NCBI GenBank assembly: GCA_965220365.1 | Contig: OZ244823.1 | Location: 558,001-622,000, forward strand | DNA length: 64,000 bases | Reading direction: 5' to 3' | Source of the DNA: Bin80 sp965220365 | GTDB taxonomy: Bacteria > Bacteroidota > Rhodothermia > Rhodothermales > Bin80 | Shown here: positions 45,261 through 54,849 of the stretch, piece after piece | Layout of the letters: the number at the start of each line of letters is the position of its first letter | Position numbering within the stretch: the first letter of the stretch is position 1 | Notes under the pieces: model-generated | Told to the model about the DNA's origin: nothing | The model's database searches: none | What the model saw: only the letters and a program-made list of their open reading frames with translations | Translations under genes and position numbers: made by a program

Positions 45261-47644
45261 GGGCGAATGTGTATTTCAAAAAGCTTGAGAATTCGACGGT
45301 ATTCATCCGTCCAGCTGGATGGCTCCTGGAAGCCATGCCCTTCAACGGGATAGAGGGCAATCTCCCAGTCTTCCTTGCCAAGCTCAATCAGGCGCTGACC
45401 AAGCCGGACAATATCCTGGAATTGCACATTCAGGTCGATCATGCCATGTGGCATGAGTAACGGGTCCTCCAATCCTTCTGCAAAGTTGATTGGCGAACTG
45501 CGGGCAAACGCCAAAGAGTCAGTTGCCGGTGTATTCAAAATGTTGGAGGTGTACGTGTGATTGTAATGTGCCCAATCCGTCACACTCCTCAGGGCTGCTC
45601 CAGCACCAAAGTGTTCCGGCTCTGTGAAGAGTGCCATTAATGTAATGAACCCGCCGTAAGAGCCCCCATAGATCCCGATATGGTCAGGACCAATGCCATA
45701 GGTATCTGTGATATATTGCGACGCATCCACATAGTCTTGCAGATCGCGCCCTCCCATATGGCGGTAGATCGCTGTGCGCCAGTCCCGGCCATATCCCGCG
45801 GAGGCCCGATAGTCAACCTGTATGACCACATAACCAAGGTCTGCCAGGAGGTTGTGGAACATGTATTCGCGGTAGTAGCTGGACCACCCATCGTGGACAT
45901 TCTGCATGTAACCTGCCCCATGCACGAAGAGGACTGCGGCACCATTCGGCTCAACTGGTTCGAAGACGTGAGCCGGGACCATGACCCCATCGGACGCTTC
46001 AAAGTGACGCGTTTCTGGTGTACGCCATGAATACGCAAGCCAGGTTTCGGTCTGCGAGTGGGTGATCCGGGTAGCTTCCTCCATGGGTGCCTGCACAAAT
46101 ACCTCGGGTGGACGTGTCTGAATGGAATTCAGAATGCCAAGCATACCTCCATCTGGTGCGATCACCGCTGCATTCCGTCCGGACAGTGTTGTCAGTCGTT
46201 CACGCTCCCCGCCCGCGACCGGCATCTGATAAAAATGGCGTATTGACGGCGAGCCCTCACTGCTGGTAAAAAACCATGTGCGTCCGTCCCGGGAAAGTTC
46301 AGGGTCAAAAACCTCGAACGGACCATCAGTAAGCTGATTTACTTCACCAGTTTCAACATTGACGGTATACAGGTGGCTGTAGCCGCTGGCTTCGCTCTGG
46401 AAATAATAATGCTGGTTATCCGGGAGCCATCCACCAGTACTGCCACCTCCGAACCAGGAAATCCCCGGCCCTGCAATCCAGGCTTCATCATGTTGCCGGT
46501 CCAGGATATCCAGCGTACCGGTTTCAGGATCCAGTTGTGTGAGCCATCGATCTTTGTTATCGTCCGCCCGCACCTCCAGGACTGCATGTTTGCCATCTGC
46601 ACTCCAGAACGGACCGTAGCTGAACAGTGCCCGCTTGGACTTGGATGAATCTACCTCCACTCCTTCCTCACGCATGTATTTTGGCACGTCGTAAGCCCCT
46701 TCCAGTTGATGCAGATCAATCTGGTACGTGGTATCGCGCGTCAAATCCTGTATGTGAAGATTCCGCTCCTGAGGTACCCGGCCTACTTTGACTCGAGCCG
46801 TAAGCACTTCTGTATATCCACTTTCGGTAATCCAATCCATTGCCCGTGTACGCTTACCGGATTCAGGGGGAGGAGAGGTTACAAAAGAGACATAGCGCTC
46901 GGTTGGATCCAGTTGCAGCTGTGATATTGATTTTGATCCTGCATACCATGTTGGTGGTGGATTGAGTGCATCTTCATCCCGCTCACGGGCAGCGGTACGG
47001 AGCTCATCTTCTTCCTGCTCTTCACGGATGATTTCAAAGAGCTCGGACTGTTGTGCTTTAAGGAAAGCCTCCTGTTCATCCGGTTTTGATTCACTGGGAG
47101 CACGTCCATCCCTGAGGTCGGTGAGCTGAGCCAGTTTGCCGGAATCAAGAAACAGTTTATAGAGATTATCATCGCGCTCAAAAATGATTGCATCTCCTGC
47201 AAGTGCAAACCGAGGCGAAGCCTCAAAACCGCGTGTTCGAGTCAGTCGTGTTTGGATGCCCGTCGCACGCTCGAAAAGATAGAGATCTCCTCTTCGGACA
47301 TATACTTTGTGGGAAAAATCGGAGTCGTAGATATGCTCGCCATGTTGCCAACCATTGAAGGCAGGCCCTTGACTGAGTCGCTCATCCCGGGATACCTGTT
47401 GAGGTGTCAGATCCTCCCGTGTAATTTTGAAGAGTGAATCACTTTCAAATTCTCCCATCGGGTTCCAGTTGAAATAGAGAGTCTGTCCATCTTCGCCCCA
47501 ATAAGGCGTAGATGGCCAGTCCCCGATGTATGAAGCAGGGTCCTGCATGATCGTCGCTACGGAAAGTTCTGATTCCTGCGCAAACGCAGAGACTGTAAAA
47601 AACAGAATGAATAGCGAGGGGCTGATAGGCTTGAGAGAGTACAT
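45257..47644 (-). CDS. Secreted S9-family (prolyl oligopeptidase-like) peptidase
   Basis: 795 residues: signal peptide ending near FAQE, a beta-propeller built of TolB-like repeats (for example YWGEDGQTLYFNW and PELSRDGRTWFFTSSEG), then an alpha/beta hydrolase domain. Catalytic Ser662 in GGSYGG, Asp737 in HGMIDLNVQ and His770 in VEGHGF. This is the acylaminoacyl/dipeptidyl-peptidase-type architecture; it would act on peptides in the periplasm. It lies 1 bp downstream of the nuclease/helicase gene on the same strand. Confidence 0.92.
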   Translation of the reverse strand: MYSLKPISPSLFILFFTVSAFAQESELSVATIMQDPASYIGDWPSTPYWGEDGQTLYFNWNPMGEFESDSLFKITREDLTPQQVSRDERLSQGPAFNGWQHGEHIYDSDFSHKVYVRRGDLYLFERATGIQTRLTRTRGFEASPRFALAGDAIIFERDDNLYKLFLDSGKLAQLTDLRDGRAPSESKPDEQEAFLKAQQSELFEIIREEQEEDELRTAARERDEDALNPPPTWYAGSKSISQLQLDPTERYVSFVTSPPPESGKRTRAMDWITESGYTEVLTARVKVGRVPQERNLHIQDLTRDTTYQIDLHQLEGAYDVPKYMREEGVEVDSSKSKRALFSYGPFWSADGKHAVLEVRADDNKDRWLTQLDPETGTLDILDRQHDEAWIAGPGISWFGGGSTGGWLPDNQHYYFQSEASGYSHLYTVNVETGEVNQLTDGPFEVFDPELSRDGRTWFFTSSEGSPSIRHFYQMPVAGGERERLTTLSGRNAAVIAPDGGMLGILNSIQTRPPEVFVQAPMEEATRITHSQTETWLAYSWRTPETRHFEASDGVMVPAHVFEPVEPNGAAVLFVHGAGYMQNVHDGWSSYYREYMFHNLLADLGYVVIQVDYRASAGYGRDWRTAIYRHMGGRDLQDYVDASQYITDTYGIGPDHIGIYGGSYGGFITLMALFTEPEHFGAGAALRSVTDWAHYNHTYTSNILNTPATDSLAFARSSPINFAEGLEDPLLMPHGMIDLNVQFQDIVRLGQRLIELGKEDWEIALYPVEGHGFQEPSSWTDEYRRILKLFEIHIRP

Positions 47645-47645
47645 G

Positions 47646-50600
47646 TTAGAATTTGAGATTAAGTGTGTCTAAAGCACAAAGGGCGTTTACCAACCGGATT
47701 TGATTGGTTGTTTTACAGTTTGATGCCAAGAGCCGTGGTGAGGCAAAGACCAGACTTAGTGCTTTCCCTCGGCTCAGAGCTACATTGATACGGTTCCTAG
47801 AAAGCAAAAATCCCATTCCCCGAGGAGTATCGTCTGCGGATGTTGAGGTCATTGAGACCAAGGCTACGGCAGCTTCCTGTCCCTGGAATTTGTCTACCGT
47901 TCCCACTCTGACCGCATCTGGAAGTAATTCACGCAGCATATTTACCTGTGCATTGAAAGGGGCCACAACGATAATATCCTTGGGCTTAATAGGTCTGGTT
48001 TTCCGATGGCGATCCGTCCACGAGCCCTTGAGCAGACGCTCAATGACAGACTTGAGTGCTTGGCCTTCCTCTTCACAGTGTTGCATGCGGGGCTCCTCGT
48101 GAGAGACCGGAACAAGATAAGCGCCTGCCTCGGGTAGGGAAGGAGCAAGAATCGCCTGGTGTATCGTATCTGGATTGGCATGAACACGCCCTTCATAGAA
48201 CTGCTCAGAAATATACTTACACAGTTTAGGGTGCATCCGCCAAGTTTCTTCAAGAAAGATACCTTTCCCCGGTTCCACGAGTCGGCTGGCTCCAAGCATC
48301 CATTCCAGACAAGATAGGTTCGCTGGCTCTGGATGGCTAGCCTGAATTACTTGCGGAAGCTGACAAGGATCGCCAATCATCACAACATTCTTGGCACACA
48401 TGGACATCCCAAAAAGGTTAGCCAAAGATACCTGACCAGCTTCATCAATAAAGAGATAGTCAAATTTATTGGCCATCTCAGGTCGACAAAAAAGCCATGC
48501 AGTCCCTCCGACAATACTTGAACTGAACAGGAGAGGAGCGTCATTTGTGGTGGCCAATGGATATGGGGTCTTCCCATTTGCAAATGAAGTTCTTGAGGAA
48601 ACCTTGTGGACGATCGTTGGCGCTGGAGGTTGTTCTTCGGCAGCATCAACACACCCTATCAATACATTCCGAATTGCTTCGTGGCTGTTGGACGATACGG
48701 CAACACGGTATCCCTGATGGACGAGTGACAGAATCGCCCTTGCAGAAACGTAGGTTTTTCCGGTTCCGGGAGGCCCTTGGACCATAAGTACAGTAGATTG
48801 CATCCCATTCACGGCCTGCTGCATTCGAGTGACTGAAGGAAGATTTTCCTTACTCAGAACAGAAAGGTCATCCAAATTAGGAGTATTCCGATCAAGGAGG
48901 TCCTTTGCTGCCGGGGGTGTGTCTCCCGAACATATGCGCTGGGTTAGTCTGAGAATAGCATCTTCAATCACCTCGGTCCATATTGCAAAGGAGGGTAGCA
49001 GATCCAGGGTATCAGTTAGGTATTCCTCTGATTTTTTACCGATCCTCAGGGTCACTTCACGCTTCTTTGCGTCGAGGTTTCGGATTGTGATCGTCTTAAT
49101 CACTCCATCAAGCGCTGCAATACAGGCATCCTTATCAGTAGCTAATTTCGTAAACTGTGGAGGAAAGGAATATCTGCCCTCAATTGACCGCTCTGTGGCG
49201 TATCGTGTTCTAATGCGTAGGCCGGCCAGACAATCCGTATCTTCAATCAGGTCCTCAAAAGACTTCTTGGATGCATCAAATACAGCCCAAGCCTGCGGTT
49301 TTTTTTCGCGATAATGAAAGAGCCCCAAGTTAATTAGGGCTCGTTTCAATCGGGGAGGCAAGGAAGAATTAATGATTTTTTCTTTGAATTCTTCGTTGGC
49401 TTGGGCTTGCTGAAGTGATCGCTCGGTCTGAGCGTGACCTAATTCCGCCGGTTCGGATTGGACAAGCCCGGTACGCAGGGAGAGTAGCCAATCACGGAGT
49501 TTTTCCGTAGACTCGCAATCCACCTGATTGTAATGTTCAAGCTCCTTGAGATCTTCGGCAGCGGTCGGATCTCCTGCATCCCACTTCAATCGCCAGTTGT
49601 TATATGCGATGATTGATCCGGATGCGGTCGTCACACTCCCTGTCCGGCCTCCCATATAGAAAACTTCAAGGCTTTTAAGAGAATAATTTTCTTCGGATGT
49701 AAAAATGCCTCCACGCACAACGGCATAGAGGTCAACAAACCTCTTTTCCCGCTGCCAGCCGTCCAATATCTCCTCACCAAAGCTGTACTTGATAGTCAGA
49801 CGGCGAAGGGCCGTCATTTCATAGGGGGCGTAGTGATAGATATGTGCGTTGGGGAATTGTTCAATTTTCTGCTGAAAGAATTCAAAAAGATCTCGGAGTC
49901 TCTGCTCTTCCTCGGAATGATCGTGGGCCCAGAGGGCTTTGAAATGGTTACGGAACCAGATACCGTGTAAATACTCCAGCCCTTCTTCCTCATTTTCACG
50001 ATAATGGGGATTGCCCTCGATATCATAAAATAGATCCCCAGGATCAGGTTCGGGCAAGAGGTCAAACCCTTTGCCCTTAACATGAGGTCGTAAGAGAGAT
50101 ATAGGTCCACTGCCATTTCGTCGTTCTACCTGCAGTCGTGCCTGACTGTGAAGGTTCTCCAGCGTTTCGGGGGCTATCTTGGTCACCTTGTCATGTGCAT
50201 TCAAAGTTGCCAGTGCTCCCATTGTTGTGATCCCTGCATCCTCTAAACGCATTACCTGCTGTGCGCGGATACCGGCAACCATATAGAGGCTGTCCTCATT
50301 TTCCCACTGAGTGTTGCATCTATTGCGCCATCGGCACAAGTCACACTGGGAGCATCTCCTTGGACTGGTATCCTCAGGGTTCTCTACAAATTGCGTCAGC
50401 CGTTCCCGTAACTGACGTACATAGTCTGCATATTCAGCCAGCCTGTGTGTGGATCGATCACCTCCTCCAAGTTGTAGGTGCCCATATTCGGGTTGAAGTC
50501 CCTGAATGCCTCCGAGTAAGTCAGAATAGACAACCAGTTGCAGGATATGCTTGGGATCAGGTGTACGTTTCAGCTTCGTGTCAACGACTTCATAGGAATA

Positions 50601-50972
50601 ACTTCCCAAATCAGAGGGCTTTTCAACACGCTCCAGAAAATCTACATAACCTTGCCAATTATGACCTTGGAGTGCACCCTGGTAGATAACATCAACCCCT
50701 TCTCGGAGCGCAGCGACCGTTTCCTGGACTGCATCGGGCCCCTGCTGAATCGAAATAATCGTCTTGCCCGCGGCCCTAAGTGAATTCAGGTAATTTTGTT
50801 CATGCTCATTGCCCAACTGGCTAAGGAGTTTTAGGTCCTCTGAATCGGGAGTGATTTCAAGCTCCTCCCCTTGCGCCTTTCTTAGATCCAGATGAGTGAT
50901 ATGTTTGCACGCAGAAAACCGCTGAAGATCTGATGCGTAGAGTTGTGGCGTACCGTCTGGATCCAGTTTCAT
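47646..50972 (-). CDS. TM0106-type RecB-like nuclease fused to DEDD-like domain and SF1 helicase
   Basis: Multidomain nucleic-acid enzyme, about 1,108 residues from ATG 50972 (a start 17 codons upstream would run into the divergent gene). Order: a RecB-type PD-(D/E)xK nuclease with YVDFLE near 109 and YEVVDTKLKR near 127; a Cys cluster CSQCDLCRWRNRCN that could hold an Fe-S centre; an RNase H-like segment beginning DLFYDIEGNP near 310; and a C-terminal SF1/DNA2-like helicase with Walker A QGPPGTGKT near 732, IDEAGQVS, and GTVDKFQGQE near 1025. Repair or defence are both possible. It faces an AAA ATPase gene. Confidence 0.88.
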   Translation of the reverse strand: MKLDPDGTPQLYASDLQRFSACKHITHLDLRKAQGEELEITPDSEDLKLLSQLGNEHEQNYLNSLRAAGKTIISIQQGPDAVQETVAALREGVDVIYQGALQGHNWQGYVDFLERVEKPSDLGSYSYEVVDTKLKRTPDPKHILQLVVYSDLLGGIQGLQPEYGHLQLGGGDRSTHRLAEYADYVRQLRERLTQFVENPEDTSPRRCSQCDLCRWRNRCNTQWENEDSLYMVAGIRAQQVMRLEDAGITTMGALATLNAHDKVTKIAPETLENLHSQARLQVERRNGSGPISLLRPHVKGKGFDLLPEPDPGDLFYDIEGNPHYRENEEEGLEYLHGIWFRNHFKALWAHDHSEEEQRLRDLFEFFQQKIEQFPNAHIYHYAPYEMTALRRLTIKYSFGEEILDGWQREKRFVDLYAVVRGGIFTSEENYSLKSLEVFYMGGRTGSVTTASGSIIAYNNWRLKWDAGDPTAAEDLKELEHYNQVDCESTEKLRDWLLSLRTGLVQSEPAELGHAQTERSLQQAQANEEFKEKIINSSLPPRLKRALINLGLFHYREKKPQAWAVFDASKKSFEDLIEDTDCLAGLRIRTRYATERSIEGRYSFPPQFTKLATDKDACIAALDGVIKTITIRNLDAKKREVTLRIGKKSEEYLTDTLDLLPSFAIWTEVIEDAILRLTQRICSGDTPPAAKDLLDRNTPNLDDLSVLSKENLPSVTRMQQAVNGMQSTVLMVQGPPGTGKTYVSARAILSLVHQGYRVAVSSNSHEAIRNVLIGCVDAAEEQPPAPTIVHKVSSRTSFANGKTPYPLATTNDAPLLFSSSIVGGTAWLFCRPEMANKFDYLFIDEAGQVSLANLFGMSMCAKNVVMIGDPCQLPQVIQASHPEPANLSCLEWMLGASRLVEPGKGIFLEETWRMHPKLCKYISEQFYEGRVHANPDTIHQAILAPSLPEAGAYLVPVSHEEPRMQHCEEEGQALKSVIERLLKGSWTDRHRKTRPIKPKDIIVVAPFNAQVNMLRELLPDAVRVGTVDKFQGQEAAVALVSMTSTSADDTPRGMGFLLSRNRINVALSRGKALSLVFASPRLLASNCKTTNQIRLVNALCALDTLNLKF

Positions 50973-51066
50973 GAATTTGGTATTATGGTCATGCTGCAAA
51001 GTTACTGCCGTCTCTGGAATCAATCAACCAGAAGGAACAAGATCGCGCGATATTCGTGAATGGATT

Positions 51067-52302
51067 ATGTCTTCTTGGTCACCCGAATGTGACAAAACTA
51101 TGCGTACATTCCAGAGACACCCCCCGGTGACAGCAGCATTTGACCGTGGGCCTGCCAAGTATTTCCACGGGCGGAAGCAGATACTGAACGATTTTAATGA
51201 ACTTATTGCGCGTGCAAATCTGACGGACTCTGGCACGACCTTCCTGATCCAAGGTGCCCCGGGTGCTGGCAAAACCGCGCTCCTTGCTGAATGTGAAAGA
51301 TTGGCACAAAAGAGTGAATGGGAGACCACGGAGATTTCTTTATCGGCCCTCTGGGATCCGAACGAATTACAACAGTCGCTTAAATTAAGGAGAACATGGA
51401 AAGTCGGAGGCGGATCCGCACGAGTTGGGATTTCTGGCATTGGAGAGGCCGAAATCAACGCGGAAAGATCTCCCCAGACTGTAAAGAATCTGCTCCGAGG
51501 GGGCAAGAAACCACCGTTACTCCTCATACTGGATGAAGCACAGACATTGGGCAAAGAGGGTCTGATCCCGCCCGACCAAGTGCACACTACAGTCGATGTT
51601 CTCAACTCCATTCATAATGGCAGGCTGGATCGCCCCGTCATTCTGATTGTAGCGGGGCTGGGAACGACGGCAGATGCTTTTGGGGCGCTGGGCATTTCGA
51701 GGTTTGCGAAGCGATGTCTTATAGAGTTGGGAGCATTGGACAAAGAAGCGGAATGTGCGGTTCTACACGACTGGCTCACGAAGGACGGCGAGGCCAAAGA
51801 GAATCCCACCGCTTGGATTGATACCATTACCCAAGAAACCCATGGCTGGCCGCAGCACATCTTGTCCTATGTGAAACCAGCACTGGATCAACTGCATGCA
51901 GACAAAGGTGTGATGACCGCAGAAGGGTTGAGTGTCGTCCTCAAAGCCGGACGGATCTTTCGGTCGGAGTATTATGAGCACCGGACACAGGAGTTTAGCA
52001 CAAAACAGCGCCATAGTCTCGCAAAATTATTCGCGAACGTTCCATTGGGAGGACGTTTGGACATAGAAGACATTATGATGTCTCTGACACAAGATCACGG
52101 TTCCGAGAAGGCAAAAAAGATCTTTCATCAGGCACTATACAAAGGGTTTTTGTATAGATACAGAGGAGATTATGGCATCCCTATCCCATCAATGCATGAT
52201 TGGCTGGTATCTAATTACGCACGGGAGCAAATCAAATTTTCCCACGAGACGCAGACCGCCCACAGCCTGGGAGAACGGAACTCTGGAATGGATTTCGGAT
52301 GA
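51067..52302 (+). CDS. AAA/STAND-like ATPase facing the nuclease-helicase
   Basis: 411 residues from ATG 51067; earlier in-frame codons overlap the divergent gene and look non-coding. Walker A IQGAPGAGKT at 61-70, Walker B LLLILDEAQ at 151-159, an ATPase lid with ITQETHGWPQHI, and a C-terminal winged-helix-like region ending in PSMHDWLVSNY. The plan is that of Orc1/Cdc6- or ExeA-like ATPases. No effector domain is visible in it, so it may regulate or load a partner. Starts of this gene and the nuclease-helicase are 94 bp apart, so a shared control region is likely. Confidence 0.75.
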   Translation: MSSWSPECDKTMRTFQRHPPVTAAFDRGPAKYFHGRKQILNDFNELIARANLTDSGTTFLIQGAPGAGKTALLAECERLAQKSEWETTEISLSALWDPNELQQSLKLRRTWKVGGGSARVGISGIGEAEINAERSPQTVKNLLRGGKKPPLLLILDEAQTLGKEGLIPPDQVHTTVDVLNSIHNGRLDRPVILIVAGLGTTADAFGALGISRFAKRCLIELGALDKEAECAVLHDWLTKDGEAKENPTAWIDTITQETHGWPQHILSYVKPALDQLHADKGVMTAEGLSVVLKAGRIFRSEYYEHRTQEFSTKQRHSLAKLFANVPLGGRLDIEDIMMSLTQDHGSEKAKKIFHQALYKGFLYRYRGDYGIPIPSMHDWLVSNYAREQIKFSHETQTAHSLGERNSGMDFG

Positions 52303-52445
52303 TGATTAGGTTGATTATGAGGGGAATTTAGAGGAGCTTATTAAGTATCTTCGTAACTTGTTGAAGTTTATTGGATTAAATGTCCCTCACGATAGATTGC
52401 TTGTATAAATATCTTGTTAACTACTAAATCATCTCTTCTTATCTC

Positions 52446-53579
52446 ATGCGTAGGATTTCATTATTGGTGATCACCGTTTTATTGCTTACGGCCACACATC
52501 TTTATGGGCCAGATGATCACCTCCCATTGGAAAAAATTTCTTTGCCGGAAGGTTTTAGTATTGAGGTATACGCAGATAGTGTACCGAATGCCAGACAGAT
52601 GGCGTTATCACCAAACGGTGTACTGTATGTTGGTTCGCGCCAAAATGGTACCGTGCATGCAGTCGTGGACTCCGATGGCGACATGCACGCAGAGGGATTG
52701 TTTCTAATTGCCGAAGATCTTGAACTCCCCACAGGATTGGCGTATCGAGACGGATCGCTCTATGTTGCTGCGGTCAGCCGCATTTTGCGATATGATGATA
52801 TTGATTCACAGCTTCAGGATCCACCAGAACCAGTTGTCGTCGTGGACGATCTGCCAACCGAACGACACCACGGATGGAAATTTATTGCGTTTGGCCCAGA
52901 CGGAAAGTTGTACGTACCGGTAGGTGCTCCGTGCAATGTTTGTGAAGAGCCAGACCCCTTTGCCACGGTTTTGCGCATGAATGCAGATGGATCGGAAAGA
53001 GAAGTATATGCACGAGGCATCCGAAATTCGGTTGGTTTTGACTGGCATCCAGTGACAGGAGAGCTGTGGATTACGGATAACGGGAGTGACAACATCAGCC
53101 CTGATCCCGCCATCACAGACAATTTACCCTCCTGTGAACTCAATCACGCGCCGGAACCAGGGCTGCATTTCGGGTATCCCTACTATCACCAGGGGGATAC
53201 TCCAGATCCCGAGTTTGGAGAGGGACGTACAGCAGATGAGTTTACGCCACCTTCGATTTTGCTCGGCCCTCACGTAGCGCCTCTGGGGATTGATTTCTAT
53301 ACGGGTACGATGTTTCCAGAAGAGTACCAAAACCAGGCGTTCATTGCGGAGCATGGATCATGGAATCGCAGGGAGAAAATTGGTTATCGCATCAAACTGG
53401 TTCACTTTGATGAAGCGGGGATGGCTACGGGTCAGGAGGTTTTTGCTGAGGGTTGGCTGGACGGTCAAGACGACTGGGGACGGCCTGTAGATGTTGAAAC
53501 CCTCCCTGATGGATCCATTCTAATCAGCGACGATAAGGCAAACGCGATTTACCGCGTCACCTATTCGGACGATGAGTGA
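52446..53579 (+). CDS. PQQ-dependent sugar dehydrogenase-like beta-propeller
   Basis: 377 residues with a weak signal peptide (ISLLVITVLLLTATHLYG). Six-bladed soluble-glucose/sorbosone dehydrogenase fold: LPEGFSIEVYAD, RHHGWKFIAFGPDGKLYVPVG, RNSVGFDWHPVTGELWITDN, EHGSWNRREKIGYRI and WGRPVDVETLPDGSILISDD. Would oxidise a sugar in the periplasm with PQQ; the PQQ pathway is not in the window. It is preceded by 143 AT-rich non-coding bases and stands between two defence-like loci without an obvious link to them. Confidence 0.87.
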   Translation: MRRISLLVITVLLLTATHLYGPDDHLPLEKISLPEGFSIEVYADSVPNARQMALSPNGVLYVGSRQNGTVHAVVDSDGDMHAEGLFLIAEDLELPTGLAYRDGSLYVAAVSRILRYDDIDSQLQDPPEPVVVVDDLPTERHHGWKFIAFGPDGKLYVPVGAPCNVCEEPDPFATVLRMNADGSEREVYARGIRNSVGFDWHPVTGELWITDNGSDNISPDPAITDNLPSCELNHAPEPGLHFGYPYYHQGDTPDPEFGEGRTADEFTPPSILLGPHVAPLGIDFYTGTMFPEEYQNQAFIAEHGSWNRREKIGYRIKLVHFDEAGMATGQEVFAEGWLDGQDDWGRPVDVETLPDGSILISDDKANAIYRVTYSDDE

Positions 53580-53771
53580 ATAGATTCTGGATATGAGTAT
53601 GTACAAGTCTTGCTCTCACAGCAAGTTGCACGATCCAAGATCAAGACAACAATCTACTATGTCATCCTGCCATGACATTCAAGGTCAGGATACCAAACGT
53701 GTTCACCTTCAGTTGTGGGAAACTTGGGTCACAACTTTGGCTCGAGCCTGCTAAATTTGTCAGGGTACAAC

Positions 53772-54758
53772 ATGTCTGAGCGCGCTTCTAGAAATCGAAC
53801 TTTGATGTGTACTCCAGAGGAGCGCCGTGAACTATCCAAAACAATTTTGCGGATTGAAAACGCCGTTGACCCTCAGGACATATGTTGCCAACTGATCGGA
53901 GGAGATTTCTTTGAGGTTGCTACCCATCTTCCAAGTCAATTTATTGACTTGGTTATCCTTGATCCGCCGTACAATCTGACAAAAAATTTCAACGGAACTT
54001 GTTTTAGAGAACTGGACGCTGACAAGTACAAGTCATGGTTTCGGAGAGTTGTGGAATTACTCGTTCCAATGATGAAGCCCAATGCCACGGCTTATGTGTG
54101 TTCTGACTGGAAGACATCCGTATTGATTTTCCCAATTCTGGAAGAGCAGTTTTTTGTTCGAAATCGAATAACTTGGGAACGGGAAAAAGGGCGAGGTGCA
54201 AAACGAAACTGGAAAAACAATACGGAAGACATATGGTTCTGTACCAATTCTGAGGACTACTACTTCAATGTGGATGTGGTAAAGCTGAAGCGCAAAGTAT
54301 TAGCTCCCTACCGTGTGAAGGGAGAACCAAAAGACTGGAGACATGAGCGCGATGGGAACTACCGGTTAACGCATCCATCCAACGTATGGACTGACCTGAC
54401 AATACCGTTCTGGTCCATGCCTGAGAATACGCCTCACCCTACCCAGAAGCCAGAAAAATTGTTTGCAAAATTGATTCTTGCCAGTTCTAGAAAAGATGAT
54501 TTTGTATTTGATCCGTTCCTAGGGAGTGGGACATCTGCCGTGGTTGCGCAAAAGTTGGAAAGAAATTGGTGTGGGATTGACATCAATTCGGAATATCTTT
54601 GCTGGGCAAGAAAACGTATCTCTATCGCACACCATGACTCAACTATTCAAGGCTATAGCGATGGTGTCTTTTGGGAGAGAAATTCTTCGCCTCAACTGAG
54701 AAAAGCACATACTGTAGAGGTACAAAAAAATCCTTCCCAGTTAACTCTGTTCGAATGA
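53772..54758 (+). CDS. Type II DNA methyltransferase (beta-class N6-adenine or N4-cytosine)
   Basis: 328 residues from ATG 53772 (a GTG 19 codons earlier is less likely). Motif IV DPPYN at 64-68 comes before motif I FDPFLGSGT at 246-254, which is the beta-class order. The target-recognition part lies between them (WEREKGRGAKRNWKNN onward). HPTQKPEKLFAKLI precedes motif I as in M.HpaI/M.HinfI-like enzymes. It overlaps the restriction gene by 4 bp (ATGA at 54755-54758), the usual sign of a coupled R-M pair. With the partner interrupted it now protects without a matching nuclease. Confidence 0.9.
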   Translation: MSERASRNRTLMCTPEERRELSKTILRIENAVDPQDICCQLIGGDFFEVATHLPSQFIDLVILDPPYNLTKNFNGTCFRELDADKYKSWFRRVVELLVPMMKPNATAYVCSDWKTSVLIFPILEEQFFVRNRITWEREKGRGAKRNWKNNTEDIWFCTNSEDYYFNVDVVKLKRKVLAPYRVKGEPKDWRHERDGNYRLTHPSNVWTDLTIPFWSMPENTPHPTQKPEKLFAKLILASSRKDDFVFDPFLGSGTSAVVAQKLERNWCGIDINSEYLCWARKRISIAHHDSTIQGYSDGVFWERNSSPQLRKAHTVEVQKNPSQLTLFE

Positions 54759-54844
54759 GATCCAACTCCTACTACCAAGGACATCACGAACAGGTAGCGG
54801 CCGCAATCAAAGATTACTTAAATTCGAAAGAAGGATTTCTTTCT

Positions 54845-54849
54845 CCTGA
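54845..54849 (+). repeat. Target-site repeat, left side of IS copy 2 (partner 56999-57003)
   Basis: CCTGA lies directly before the left end, and again at 56999-57003 after one extra base (A56998) beyond the right end. Removing the element plus one repeat restores the restriction gene without gap or change, which supports 5 bp as the true duplication. Confidence 0.75.
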
